Positions 26,643-35,249 of a DNA stretch of 41,518 nt are shown here, piece after piece (positions within the stretch are counted from its first letter, which is position 1; each line of letters opens with the position of its first letter). The DNA comes from Verrucomicrobiota bacterium (GTDB lineage Bacteria > Verrucomicrobiota > Verrucomicrobiia > Limisphaerales > CAIMTB01), in contig CAUJJW010000157.1 of NCBI GenBank assembly GCA_963205105.1, forward strand, positions 1 through 41,518. The letters run 5' to 3'. The translations under genes were made by a program, and so were the position numbers. The notes beneath the pieces were generated by a model. That model was not told the DNA's origin. It worked only from the letters and a program-made list of their open reading frames with translations, and ran no database searches.

Positions 26643-29600
26643 ATGCAAGCCCTTCGAATGACGGGTTGGTTCGTTGCAGTGTTCCTCGCGGAGACAGCCT
26701 GGTCTCAGTCGTCACCGATTCGTCTGGTGAGTTCCCAAGACCGATCTATCGCATCCTCCTCGACCCCGGGCGGTCATTCGATAGCGCCACGGTTGAGCCG
26801 TGATGGACGGTTTCTGGTGTTTGTCAGCGAAGCTCCGAACCTAGTCACGAACGATCACAACGGTTCCCGGATGGATGTCTTCGTCGAGGATCTCGCGACC
26901 CGCAACATCACCCTGGTCAGTGCGACTCCCCACGGCGAGTCCGGCAATGACGCTTCCTACGCGCCGTCGATTTCGGCGGACGGCCGTTATGTGGCTTTCC
27001 TGAGCCGGGCCTCGAACCTCATCGCGGGATACACCAACCGGTTTGCCGAGGTGTTCGTTCGCGATCTTCAGCAAGGATCGAGCCAGGTGGTGTCGATCGC
27101 GTCCGACAGCGGCCCCGCGGATGCCGACTGTACCGCGCCGATTCTGTCGTCGGACGGGCTCGTGGTCTGTTTTGCTAGCCGCGCCAGGAATCTGGTCGAG
27201 GGAAAGGGGAACCCGCAGCTCAATCTCTTCGTGAGGGATCTGAAATCGGGGCGGACTGAAGGGCTGACCCAAGGCAAGCTGGAGCGGCTCGCGGACCCGG
27301 CTGATGTCAAAGATTACTCCCTAAGTGATGACGGCACCCTGTTGGCGTTCTCGAGTGCGGGAACCAATCAGGTCGCCACGCCAACGATTGGCCTCTTGAC
27401 GACCGGATTCGTTCACGACCGTCGGTCCGGTGTCACGAGCCGGTTGGTCCTCGACGGAGTTCCCCGAACGGAGAACCCCTCAATTGACGTCGGCACAGTC
27501 GAATCCGTGGCGTTCGCGCCGGGAGGGCATTTGCTCGCGTTTCGGACAAGTTTCCGAGTTCCGCCAGCTTTCGCGCCATCGAACGTTGTGTGTCGGGTCG
27601 ACTGGGACGCTGAGACCCAAGTATTGATCCCTGGGCAACCGACACTGGGTGGGCAGGAGACGGCTCCTCCTATAATCGGCTTTGCCCTCGACGGCCGGAC
27701 CATGGCCTTCGTTCAGGCATCGGTGTTGGGCCAGGACCCGGTGCTTCGGGTTTGGAACCAGGAACGCGGTTTGGTGGCGGTGACCAACGCGGCGACCGGG
27801 GATTTCCTGCGTGTGGGTGAACTGACCTTGAGTCCGGATGCTCGTTACGTCGCCTTCACTAGTACCTCCACGAACCTGCTCGGCGCATCGGCACCCACCC
27901 CGCCGCTGACCTATCAGCTATACCTGATGGAGCTGGCGACCGGTGGAATGATTTTGGTGAGCGCGGATGCGGCCGGGCAGCCAGTCGGCGGCGTGGACGA
28001 CGCGTCGCCTCAGTTCAGTCCAGACAGTCGGGTGCTCGTCTTCCAGTCCAACGCGGCGGGGCTCGTGCCCGATGACCGGAACCAGGCGACGGACATCTTT
28101 GGCTACGATATCGCCGCCAGGAAAGTGTCGCTCTTGGTGAAACCGATCGCGTCGCCGACTGCGACTGCTGCGGGCTCGAGCTCTCTCGTCACACCGGGCG
28201 TCAGTCTCGACGGTCGGTACATCCTGCTTGCCAGTACCTCGACCGACTTGGTTGCGGGCGACCCAGGTGGGGCGAGGGGCCTTTTCGTTCGCGACCTTGC
28301 GACAGGTGAAATCAAGCTCGCGAACGTGTTGGGCGATGCTTTCGACCAGGCCCGGATTCCGTTTGCCGAAGCCGTCCTTTCCGGCAACGGACGGTTCGTG
28401 GCGTTCAACTCGGAGTTGCCCGTCACCAACCACGCGGGGGTGGTCCTCAAAGCGCAGCAAGTCTTTGTTCGCGATCTGGCGCTCGGGCAGACGCATTGGG
28501 CGATGTTGAACACCAACGGCGTGCCGACCCAGGGCCATAGCGCATTCCAGTTGAAGCTCAGTGCCGATGGTCGCTACGTGGCCTTCTTTACGAGCGCGAC
28601 GGACCTCGTGGCTGGCTCGGTCCCCTCTACGTCCGCCGACAACGCCGTACTTCGTGATCTCACGTTGGGCATGACTTACCTGATCATGCCTTCCTTCTCG
28701 TATTCCGGCCAGGCGTTGGCTCTTGCGGGATTGGGGGGGCGGGCGGTTGCCGCCGCTGGCTCCCAATCTAATGTCCGGGTGACTCTTTTCGACCCCACGA
28801 CAGGCCGGCGGGATCGGGCCGCTGGCGAACCGGGTAGCATCCCCGTCCTCAGCCGTGACGGGCGCCGCGTCGCGATTCTAACGCCTTCTTCCCGTTTCAA
28901 CGTGAATCCAGGGTTGAATTGGCAGGACCTGCCTGACGGCCCCTGGCACCGCGTCAGCTTTGAATCGCGCCCTGGTTCGACGTACTCCCTGGAGCACTTG
29001 TCTGCCGACGGACGATTTGTCGTCGTCCGTGAAAGCCTGGGGCTTCGGCCCGGTTCCAGCGGGCTTGTTTGGTTGGTGGACTTGGCTTCCGGGGGTCTGC
29101 AAAACCTCGCCGTCCTGCCGGATGGCACGGCGTCGAACGAACCGCTCTCGCGATCGGCGAGCCTGTCCGCTGACAATCGGCTGGCGGTATTTCAGAGCGT
29201 CGATGCCGGCGTCATCCATGTGGGTGAGCGTGCCCCGACCGCCGTTTTCCTGCGTGATCTCAAGTCTCAGCGGACCACACTGTTGAGCGGCTCCGCTGGG
29301 AAAAGTTCATCGAGTGAGGGTTCCTTTTCGCCGGCCATGAGCGCCAACGGTCGAACCGTCGCGTTCAATTCCTGGTCCGACGGACTGGCAGAAGGTGATT
29401 TCAACCTGCTCGGCGATGTTTTCGCCGCCGAATTGCCGCCCTCGGCATGGGCCGATTCCGACGGCGATACGCTTGATGATCTCTGGGAACTCGCCTGGTT
29501 TGGGAACCTTCTTCGAGATGGGCGCGGCGATTATGACAGCGATGGTCTCAGCGAAATCGCGGAACAAGTCGCCGGCACTTCGCCGATCAACGATGCGAGC

Positions 29601-29828
29601 GTCTTCCGCCTCGCGGCGACGATCGACGGGAGGGGAGTCGCCGGACTCTCGTGGACGACCGAGCCGGGACGTACATACCGAGTTCAAGTAAAAGCCAGTC
29701 TGGGCGAGGCGTGGGTGCCCGTGGGTGATTCAGTTCCCGGGGATGGCCGGCCAGTGCGTTTGGCGCTCCCGGCGATAACCGGCTCCCAGAGCTACTTCCA
29801 GGTGGCCGTTTCAGCCGAGCCAAATTAA
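26643..29828 (+). CDS. Large secreted PD40/TolB-like beta-propeller protein
   Basis: 1061 residues with a signal peptide (MTGWFVAVFLAETAWSQ). The body consists of many TolB/PD40-type blades, each with a variant of LSADGRYVAFxSxAxNLV followed by DVFVRDL and LVS; at least ten can be counted. Near the C-terminus DSDGDTLDDLWELAWFG and DYDSDGLSE are calcium-binding-like thrombospondin type 3/EF-hand motifs, followed by an immunoglobulin-like or CBM-like last domain (LSWTTEPGRTYRVQ). Such proteins are exported and probably bind surface or extracellular ligands. ATG at 26643 is preferred; a GTG at 26604 overlaps the preceding stop (GTGA) and would add 13 residues before the signal peptide. Confidence 0.8.
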   Translation: MQALRMTGWFVAVFLAETAWSQSSPIRLVSSQDRSIASSSTPGGHSIAPRLSRDGRFLVFVSEAPNLVTNDHNGSRMDVFVEDLATRNITLVSATPHGESGNDASYAPSISADGRYVAFLSRASNLIAGYTNRFAEVFVRDLQQGSSQVVSIASDSGPADADCTAPILSSDGLVVCFASRARNLVEGKGNPQLNLFVRDLKSGRTEGLTQGKLERLADPADVKDYSLSDDGTLLAFSSAGTNQVATPTIGLLTTGFVHDRRSGVTSRLVLDGVPRTENPSIDVGTVESVAFAPGGHLLAFRTSFRVPPAFAPSNVVCRVDWDAETQVLIPGQPTLGGQETAPPIIGFALDGRTMAFVQASVLGQDPVLRVWNQERGLVAVTNAATGDFLRVGELTLSPDARYVAFTSTSTNLLGASAPTPPLTYQLYLMELATGGMILVSADAAGQPVGGVDDASPQFSPDSRVLVFQSNAAGLVPDDRNQATDIFGYDIAARKVSLLVKPIASPTATAAGSSSLVTPGVSLDGRYILLASTSTDLVAGDPGGARGLFVRDLATGEIKLANVLGDAFDQARIPFAEAVLSGNGRFVAFNSELPVTNHAGVVLKAQQVFVRDLALGQTHWAMLNTNGVPTQGHSAFQLKLSADGRYVAFFTSATDLVAGSVPSTSADNAVLRDLTLGMTYLIMPSFSYSGQALALAGLGGRAVAAAGSQSNVRVTLFDPTTGRRDRAAGEPGSIPVLSRDGRRVAILTPSSRFNVNPGLNWQDLPDGPWHRVSFESRPGSTYSLEHLSADGRFVVVRESLGLRPGSSGLVWLVDLASGGLQNLAVLPDGTASNEPLSRSASLSADNRLAVFQSVDAGVIHVGERAPTAVFLRDLKSQRTTLLSGSAGKSSSSEGSFSPAMSANGRTVAFNSWSDGLAEGDFNLLGDVFAAELPPSAWADSDGDTLDDLWELAWFGNLLRDGRGDYDSDGLSEIAEQVAGTSPINDASVFRLAATIDGRGVAGLSWTTEPGRTYRVQVKASLGEAWVPVGDSVPGDGRPVRLALPAITGSQSYFQVAVSAEPN

Positions 29829-30174
29829 AGCCGGCTTGGAAAGTCGCGATAGAACCACAGTTGCTCCCTGGCAGAGTTCGGATCCATGAGTTGGGCGCCT
29901 TGAGCCTGCCAGTTATGATATTCCGCCTGCGCTTTCAGCGCCGTCTATCAGCCGGCGGTTCTTGCCGAACAGGGTGAAAGCGTAAGCGCCGCACGTTTCA
30001 ACCGCCGTTCACAAGTGAGGTGGTTCCCGGCTTCCAACCAATTACCGCCAGTCGGACCCCGAGCGGTTGGATTATTCACGCACTGTCCTTCCCGAACGAC
30101 ACATTCTACGAGTCTGCATTCGAATATCACATCGAATCAGGTGCGTTTATGACACAACTCACCTTCGGAATTGG
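29829..30174. other. Region without a recognisable gene
   Basis: About 345 bases between the propeller protein and the excisionase-like gene, which converge here. I see no gene, and no clear terminator hairpin followed by T residues. Confidence 0.4.
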
Positions 30175-30543
30175 TCAGTTTCCGCGTCGGCCTTCGTTTC
30201 GTCGGGGAGACTCGATCGACAGCATGGTGTCTCGCAGAAAGCGGTCGATTTCCCATTTCGGAATCAGCAGGTGACGCAGGGCGGTCGATGGGCGTAGGAG
30301 TCCTCGGGCGATCAAACGGCGGATGGACTTCGAACTTACCCCCAGCAGGGCAGCTGTCTCATCGACACTCAGCGCGAGCCGGGAGTTCTCGTGTGCCTGA
30401 TTCGAATCGTCACACGATGCCGCGCTTGATCCGGCTGCTCGAATCGCCACTGGCGAAGTTGTCCAGGCCGCGAAAGGACCCAAGGCGCTCGGTCCAACGG
30501 GATTGGTATCGGAGTCACGATGATTCGACACCGGCGAATTCAA
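30175..30543 (-). CDS. Excisionase-like helix-turn-helix protein
   Basis: Up to 122 residues. The C-terminal half reads LALSVDETAALLGVSSKSIR, RLIARGLLRPST, LLIPKWEIDRFLRDT, the standard excisionase/HTH_17 (MerR-like) DNA-binding domain with its wing. The N-terminal 55 residues are low-complexity and there is no ATG, only a TTG at 30543, so the real start is probably further in. It lies 100 bases downstream of the integrase on the same strand; together they form the usual int-xis module controlling excision. Confidence 0.72.
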   Translation of the reverse strand: MNSPVSNHRDSDTNPVGPSALGPFAAWTTSPVAIRAAGSSAASCDDSNQAHENSRLALSVDETAALLGVSSKSIRRLIARGLLRPSTALRHLLIPKWEIDRFLRDTMLSIESPRRNEGRRGN

Positions 30544-30645
30544 TCAGAGTCAGGCCGACCGTTGGGTGTCCCAGATACACAAACGGATCGTTCGCTCAGC
30601 GAGTGACTCTCGATGGCATCCTGACCCGGCCCGGGATGCGTCAGG

Positions 30646-31857
30646 TCAGAATTGAACTTTCTGGGCCATGGCCTGGGAGTGCTCGTTCCGGAGGTGCCCG
30701 TAGGTCTTCATGGCAAGGGCTCCGCCATCCTTGTGCCCAAGCCAACGCGCGACCGTCGGGATGTCCACACCAGACTCGATGCAACGGGTGGCAAAAAGGT
30801 GGCGAAGATCGTGGTGAGAGATTCGTGGAATCCCCATCGCATGGCAGACGCGTTTGAGCGACTCCGGACAGCGGGAAATCTCCAACACGCGTCCAGAAGG
30901 TGCATCGCCGCGACTTGCGCTGATCGATTCCAGCAGCCGTTTCATGTCGGGGAGCATGGGAATTCGTCGAAGCTCCCAGTTCTTGGTGCGGGTTTCTGGA
31001 TCACCTCGCACCACGATCTCTCCCCGTTTCCAGTCCACATCCTCCCAGGTGACCCATTGGGCCTCGGTGTAGAGCCGGAGGCCGCTGTAGGCGAGGAACT
31101 CCACCAGATCGGCGGCCTTGGTGCTCCAGCCGCCACTGTGTCGTCGGATACTCGCGACCATGGTCTTGAACTGTGCAGATTCCGGCAAATTGAGCTGCTT
31201 CGGCAGGACGCGAGCACGTGCGATTTCGCATGCCGGGTTCGCCATCTGATTTCCGCCGGACTCCTGGTGGCGCTTGATGCCGTCCGCGAGGATCAGCTTG
31301 AGCGTGTCGATGGTGTTGTTGAAATACTGGGCGGAAAGCGTGGGGCGAAGGTTGGCGGCCCATCGACGACAGGCCTCGGGCGTGATGTCCGACAGGTTCA
31401 GTTTCCAAAGGTCAGGCCAGGAGAGTTCGATCTTGCGGATGCAGATCAGGCGGTACTCGCGGCTGCGAGGCTTCATGGATGCATCCTGAGAAAGACGTTC
31501 GGTGTACAGCGCCAGGGCCGCGGTGAAGGTTGGCGCTCCCGGAGTCGATTCTCGGGTCCGCTCGCCTTTCAGAAAGTCGAGCAACCGAAGCTTGGCATCG
31601 GTCCAGACGTTGGTATTCAACGATTTCCGAATGAGCTTGCCGCGAATTTTGAGGCGTCCGTAGTATTGTTCAGTCGGAACGTACTGAAGCAGATTGGGTA
31701 GGTTCGGGAATGAACGCCATTTTCCATCCTTGGAAAGCTTTGTGGAGGAGCGGGCTCGCGTCCTCTGGGGAGCAGGGGCTGGAGGGGCTTCGTTCACGGG
31801 CGACAGCTTCGGGATACAAAGCCGGGATACAACCGGAAAAACACGAAGCGATTCCAA
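30646..31857 (-). CDS. int: Tyrosine recombinase/phage-type integrase of the island
   Basis: Up to 403 residues. The N-terminal core-binding domain spans about 108-200 and the catalytic domain about 220-400. Catalytic residues are all visible: Arg261 (YSGLRLYTEAQW), His349 and Arg352 (HHDLRHLF), His375 (RWLGHKDGG) and Tyr386 (KTYGHL). The open frame begins with TTG at 31857, 25 bases from the right tRNA-Leu copy; a GTG at 31797 is another possible start. Placement directly beside the attachment site and orientation away from it is the usual arrangement. It looks functional. Confidence 0.9.
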   Translation of the reverse strand: MESLRVFPVVSRLCIPKLSPVNEAPPAPAPQRTRARSSTKLSKDGKWRSFPNLPNLLQYVPTEQYYGRLKIRGKLIRKSLNTNVWTDAKLRLLDFLKGERTRESTPGAPTFTAALALYTERLSQDASMKPRSREYRLICIRKIELSWPDLWKLNLSDITPEACRRWAANLRPTLSAQYFNNTIDTLKLILADGIKRHQESGGNQMANPACEIARARVLPKQLNLPESAQFKTMVASIRRHSGGWSTKAADLVEFLAYSGLRLYTEAQWVTWEDVDWKRGEIVVRGDPETRTKNWELRRIPMLPDMKRLLESISASRGDAPSGRVLEISRCPESLKRVCHAMGIPRISHHDLRHLFATRCIESGVDIPTVARWLGHKDGGALAMKTYGHLRNEHSQAMAQKVQF

Positions 31858-31882
31858 TCTGTAACATGTTCTGAATCAACGA

Positions 31883-31922
31883 TGCGCGCGTGGCGGAATT
31901 GGCAGACGCGCCAGACTTAGGA
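31883..31922 (+). repeat. Right copy of tRNA-Leu(UAG) 5' half: candidate attachment site
   Basis: Identical over 40 bases to 11687-11726, ending at the last base of the anticodon loop (CTTAGGA). As in the left copy, the bases that follow (ATCGCCTTTCC) do not complete the anticodon stem and no T-arm or acceptor end follows within the next 100 bases, so the tRNA is not restored here. The 25 bases between it and the integrase would hold the integrase promoter. Confidence 0.8.
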
Positions 31923-32244
31923 ATCGCCTTTCCGCCCTTTCTGGGCCCTTCTCCGCACTTCACAAAAAGCAGGCTCCGACCCTGATTTTATTGGGTGAAA
32001 CTCAGTTGAGGCACGCCATTCGGAGGGCCGAGGTTCCAGAGGTCGAAGTGTCACCCAAAGTGTCACCACTTTCTCAGCACCCTTCCACACCGGGGTTGTT
32101 CGTCCGACACGCGGATGGGTGCGTGGTGCCCGAACGAACGATGGTCATGGTCACCCGCTCCACCACGTCTCATCGAAAGTCACCCTGCTGCGTTTGTGCA
32201 GGAACGACACCCAAGAGCCAGGATAGCCTGCTTAACCTTGCTGC
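31923..32244. other. Region right of the attachment copy, no recognisable gene
   Basis: About 320 bases. Short frames have no recognised domain. The phrase AAGTGTCACC occurs twice near 32050-32065 and again in related form, a minor local repeat. Confidence 0.35.
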
Positions 32245-32598
32245 GTGACCGAGCACAGCCGGAACCAGAGTCTGAGCCAAACCAGGACGGGTCCACCACC
32301 TGGGCAAAACTCTCCAAGCCGCCCGAGTCTACCCGTTCATCCCAGAGGCAGTTCTGGCTCGGCCGGACTGACGTCCCTCACCCGCTGGTGCCGCCTGACC
32401 GGGGTCTCGACGGTGACAGCATGGCGTTTTCGCCGACGCGGCTGGCTCACGACCGTGAACATCTGCGGACGGGTATACGTGACGGAAGAGGCCTGCCGTG
32501 ACTTCGTCCGCCGCGCCGAAGCCGGAGAATTCGCGAAGGAACCCGCGCTGATGAGCGCCCGCGCCAAGCACCATGCGTGGCAGCAGCGCGGAGTGTGA
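32245..32598 (+). CDS. Small HTH (excisionase-like) DNA-binding protein
   Basis: 117 residues. The recognisable part starts near residue 44: SLTRWCRLTGVSTVTAWRFR, then RRGWLTTVNICGRVYVTEEA and FVRRAEAGEFAKEP. This is a winged-helix domain of the HTH_17 type common in integrated elements of Verrucomicrobiota and Planctomycetes, where it often lies next to attachment sites. The N-terminal 43 residues are Pro/Ser/Arg-rich and may not be translated. It lies just right of the second attachment copy and could belong to a further element. Confidence 0.68.
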   Translation: MTEHSRNQSLSQTRTGPPPGQNSPSRPSLPVHPRGSSGSAGLTSLTRWCRLTGVSTVTAWRFRRRGWLTTVNICGRVYVTEEACRDFVRRAEAGEFAKEPALMSARAKHHAWQQRGV

Positions 32599-33093
32599 TG
32601 AAGCATGCTGCCAAGCAGAAGCGGAGTGGCGGCGCGCTTCTTTGAGGGGCTCAACGCCCATGGCCCATGCCCAAATCGGTCTTCGGGGCTCTGCACCGTA
32701 CGATGAGCACACCTGCGCCCACTCCCGGACGAACAAGCCGACCCTTTGCTGGATTTGGCATCGAGATCCACCTCGGCATCTTCGTGTGAGAGGGACATCA
32801 CGACGGCGAACCTCTGGTCGCAATGTCGAGCGGCGCCCACCGCCGCTCGCAGACAACCACCAGGAGCAACGGGGTTCCCGATTGGTACTTCCAGTTCGAT
32901 CGAGAGAACTCCAGCCACGCGCTCTGGACCGTGCCCCTTTTCTGAAGGATAGAGCCCGACAGCAGCTCCAGTTTGCAGCGGTTCAACCCCGTCCGGCCCC
33001 GCGGTGCGCCGGCTTCGATATCCGCTTTTGCGTCAAGAATCCCAGTTTCGATGCCCTGAGACTTGACTCGAAGAAACCACCAAATAGAGGGCT
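32599..33093. other. Region without a recognisable gene
   Basis: About 495 bases between the HTH gene and the acyl carrier protein. Several overlapping frames exist on both strands; one plus-strand stretch near 32880 (DWYFQFDRENSSHALWTVPL) has a protein-like look but no start or family I recognise, and may be a remnant. Confidence 0.4.
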
Positions 33094-33399
33094 TTAGTCA
33101 GCAGATTGAGCTTTCGTGTCACCTCGACCTATGTGAGACGCTACCGCATCGGCAACCGATGCGACGGAGCCCAGGATCCGTCGCGCCACCTCGGCGTCGC
33201 TGATTTTCAGACCGAACCTCTTGTCCAATGCCACGACCAGTTGCAGCGCATCCACGGAATCCAGCCCGAGACTGCCCGGCCCGAACAGCGGGACATCATC
33301 CGTGATCTCCTCGGCGGGCAGGGTGAGCATCAGCGTCTCGACGATCAGGACGCGGACCTCACCGCGAAGCGCCTGGTTGGTGGTTGGCATGTGTGGCAT
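33094..33399 (-). CDS. Acyl carrier protein
   Basis: 101 residues with the 4'-phosphopantetheine attachment motif GLDSVDALQLV (Ser48), preceded by a helix (VRVLIVETLMLT) and PLFGPGSLG, and followed by the acidic-helix region DKRFGLKISDAEVA. It is like ACPs of aryl-polyene and polyketide clusters rather than the housekeeping AcpP (DSLDTVELV). Starts at 33399 and 33390 are both possible; neither has a strong ribosome-binding site. Last gene of the minus-strand biosynthetic run and the carrier for the chain made by the ketosynthase upstream. Confidence 0.88.
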   Translation of the reverse strand: MPHMPTTNQALRGEVRVLIVETLMLTLPAEEITDDVPLFGPGSLGLDSVDALQLVVALDKRFGLKISDAEVARRILGSVASVADAVASHIGRGDTKAQSAD

Positions 33400-33430
33400 G
33401 CATTTAACAAAGCAAAACCAGGAGCTGCCA

Positions 33431-34153
33431 TCAAAGAATGCCCCCGTCGACCTTCAAGATCGCGCCCGTAATGTAGCTCGCGGCCGGACTTGCCAGGAAC
33501 AGAACAGCCATCGCCACCTCCTCGGGTCGCCCCAGCCGCCGCATCGGAATGCGCGAGATTGTCTCTTGCCGCGCCGCCGCCGCCATCGCGAGAACGTCGG
33601 TCTCGATGTATCCCGGACAAACCGAATTCACCGTGATGCCCAGTCGGGCCACTTCCTTTGAAAGTGATTGCGTCAGCGCCACGACCCCTGCCTTGGCTGC
33701 TGCGTAATTCGTCTGGCCCGGCGGTGCCAGCAATGCGCTGAGCGAAGACACGTTCACGATCCGCCCGCTGCGCTGCGTCACCATCGGAGACAGGCAGGCC
33801 CGACATCCGTAGAACACCGAGTCGAGGTTGGTTTGGATCACCTGGGACCACTTTTCCGGCGGCATCATCGCCAGGAGTCCGTCATCATGGCCGCCGGCAT
33901 TATTGACCAGCACATCCAGGCGGCCGCACTCGCTGACGATTCTCGAGACCATGGCCTCCCATTCCGCCAGCCGAGTCACGTCCAACGGGATGCAGGAACA
34001 GCGGCCTGGAAACCGCTCCGCCAGCGCTTCCGCCCGCTCTCGCCCGCGGCGGACGCCCAGGAAAACGCGCGAGTCCGGCTCAGTCTGCAGCGCCTGCGTC
34101 GCAATGGCATGTCCCAGACCGCCGTTGGCTCCGGTGATGAGGAAGGTACGCAT
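33431..34153 (-). CDS. 3-oxoacyl-ACP reductase (FabG-like SDR)
   Basis: 240 residues of the classical short-chain dehydrogenase family. The cofactor motif TGANGGLG is at 7-14, NNAG at 84-87, and the catalytic Ser137, Tyr150 and Lys154 (NVSS...YAAAK) are in place. PGYIETD and the C-terminal AVLFLASPAASYITGAILKV with DGG complete the FabG pattern. It would reduce the beta-ketoacyl-ACP formed by the ketosynthase using NADPH. The frame has an earlier ATG at 34165; the MRTFLITG start is closer to the family. It sits between the ketosynthase-like partner and the ACP. Confidence 0.9.
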   Translation of the reverse strand: MRTFLITGANGGLGHAIATQALQTEPDSRVFLGVRRGRERAEALAERFPGRCSCIPLDVTRLAEWEAMVSRIVSECGRLDVLVNNAGGHDDGLLAMMPPEKWSQVIQTNLDSVFYGCRACLSPMVTQRSGRIVNVSSLSALLAPPGQTNYAAAKAGVVALTQSLSKEVARLGITVNSVCPGYIETDVLAMAAAARQETISRIPMRRLGRPEEVAMAVLFLASPAASYITGAILKVDGGIL

Positions 34154-34217
34154 CGGTGGCGCCATGGAATACCAGTGTTCCCGCCCAGTACGAGGCCGCA
34201 GGCACGATCATTCGATG

Positions 34218-35249
34218 TCAGCCCGACTTTGGACGGCTGAACCGCGCGGCGGCGACGCCCAGATTGCTGCCCGCCACCCCTGCCGTGGCTTCGTCCAGCC
34301 CAGCACCCACTGCCCGGGCCGCCGCGACACACCCCCACCCCCCTGAGGCTGCCAAACCTTCACCGAGAACCGGAGGACACGACACCCTCCGACCTGTCCA
34401 CGCGACGCCAAGCCCATCGCTGCGTCCAGGTCCCCGCCGCGCTGCGCTGGCTTCGAATAGTCGGCCTGCCTGTCCGTTCGAAGGCAGCCTCGCCAGCACC
34501 ATCCGAACCGCGGCGGCCGTGCTGCGTCCGCGCCGGTAGGGCACGGTGCCGGTCAGCGTCGAGAGCACGACGGAAGACGGTTCCCGCCGCAGGTAAATCG
34601 CGGCCGCGCCCTCGGCTGTCACCGCACCCCGTGCGAACAGGGCGTGTGCCTCAGCGGTGATCCAATCCGCCTCCTCAGCCGCAAGCACGAGGCAGCCGTC
34701 CACGTCGCCCGCACCCAGCCAATCCACCGCCATCTCGAGCGCGGAGAAGAATCCGGTCTGATCCGACACCAGGGTAACGTTCGGCCCAGGGGATTCGAGT
34801 ATCGCGGCCACATGCGACGACGGAGCGTTGAAAACGGTCTCCGGGAAGAGCATCGGGCTCGCGGTCGCCGGGTTCTCAAGAACCTCGGCATAGAAGCGCC
34901 GCGAGTAAGCCACACTCCCGCTCATCACGGCACAAATGACGCCCAACCGGCGTTCCCCACGCATGGCTGGAGTGGCGTCAGGTCCCAGCGCCTCCAAGGC
35001 GGCGCTCACGGCAAACTGCGAGATGGGACTTGTCCGGCGCATGCGCGGGTGCGTCATCCATGCGGGGCGCGTCGCCCACGGCGGCACCCTGCGCGCCTGC
35101 ATCGACCTGGAGGCAGCCGATGGAAGCATCGACTCCGGCAGGGGGATTCCCGATTCGAGCGCCGCCACCATGGCGTCCGCTCCCCAACCGGCGGGCGAGA
35201 CCGCGCCGGCGCCGTGGACGTGAATCAATGGTGTTGCGTCAGCATTCAT
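34218..35249 (-). CDS. Ketosynthase-like partner protein (chain-length-factor type, no active-site Cys)
   Basis: About 343 residues of the thiolase/ketosynthase fold: VHGAGAVSPAGWGADAM near the start, MSGSVAYSRRFY, and the region VTLVSDQTGFFSALEMAVDW. Aligning this to the complete ketosynthase next door (VTVIANACASGANAVGRGVE), the active-site Cys is replaced by Gln164, as in chain-length factors of type II polyketide synthases. The C-terminal half is short and less conserved, without the catalytic His motifs. Its ATG overlaps the ketosynthase stop codon (ATGA), so the two are translated together and probably form a heterodimer. Chain-length factor or ApeC-like role is inferred. Confidence 0.75.
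   Translation of the reverse strand: MNADATPLIHVHGAGAVSPAGWGADAMVAALESGIPLPESMLPSAASRSMQARRVPPWATRPAWMTHPRMRRTSPISQFAVSAALEALGPDATPAMRGERRLGVICAVMSGSVAYSRRFYAEVLENPATASPMLFPETVFNAPSSHVAAILESPGPNVTLVSDQTGFFSALEMAVDWLGAGDVDGCLVLAAEEADWITAEAHALFARGAVTAEGAAAIYLRREPSSVVLSTLTGTVPYRRGRSTAAAVRMVLARLPSNGQAGRLFEASAARRGPGRSDGLGVAWTGRRVSCPPVLGEGLAASGGWGCVAAARAVGAGLDEATAGVAGSNLGVAAARFSRPKSG

Larger units (their letters stand above)
11688..31922. mobile_element. Integrated genomic island bounded by tRNA-Leu half copies
   Basis: The interval between the two 40-base tRNA-Leu copies is about 20.2 kb. It has the layout of an integrative element: a complete tyrosine integrase and an excisionase-like gene at the right end, remnants of relaxase and replication functions in the middle, and cargo genes on the left, all transcribed toward the left copy. 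Transfer and replication parts are broken, so the element would now depend on others or be fixed. Boundaries are inferred from the repeats; whether all the cargo arrived in one event cannot be told from the sequence alone. Confidence 0.7.

Noticed and set aside
26643..29828. A DNA-level tandem repeat array in the propeller gene
   Set aside because: The repetition is at the protein level (blade motifs with diverged codons); no exact DNA repeat units were seen.
30171..30857. Plus-strand frame of 228 residues across the excisionase-like gene and the end of the integrase
   Set aside because: It runs antisense to two recognisable proteins and has low-complexity Arg/Ser/Pro composition with no domain.
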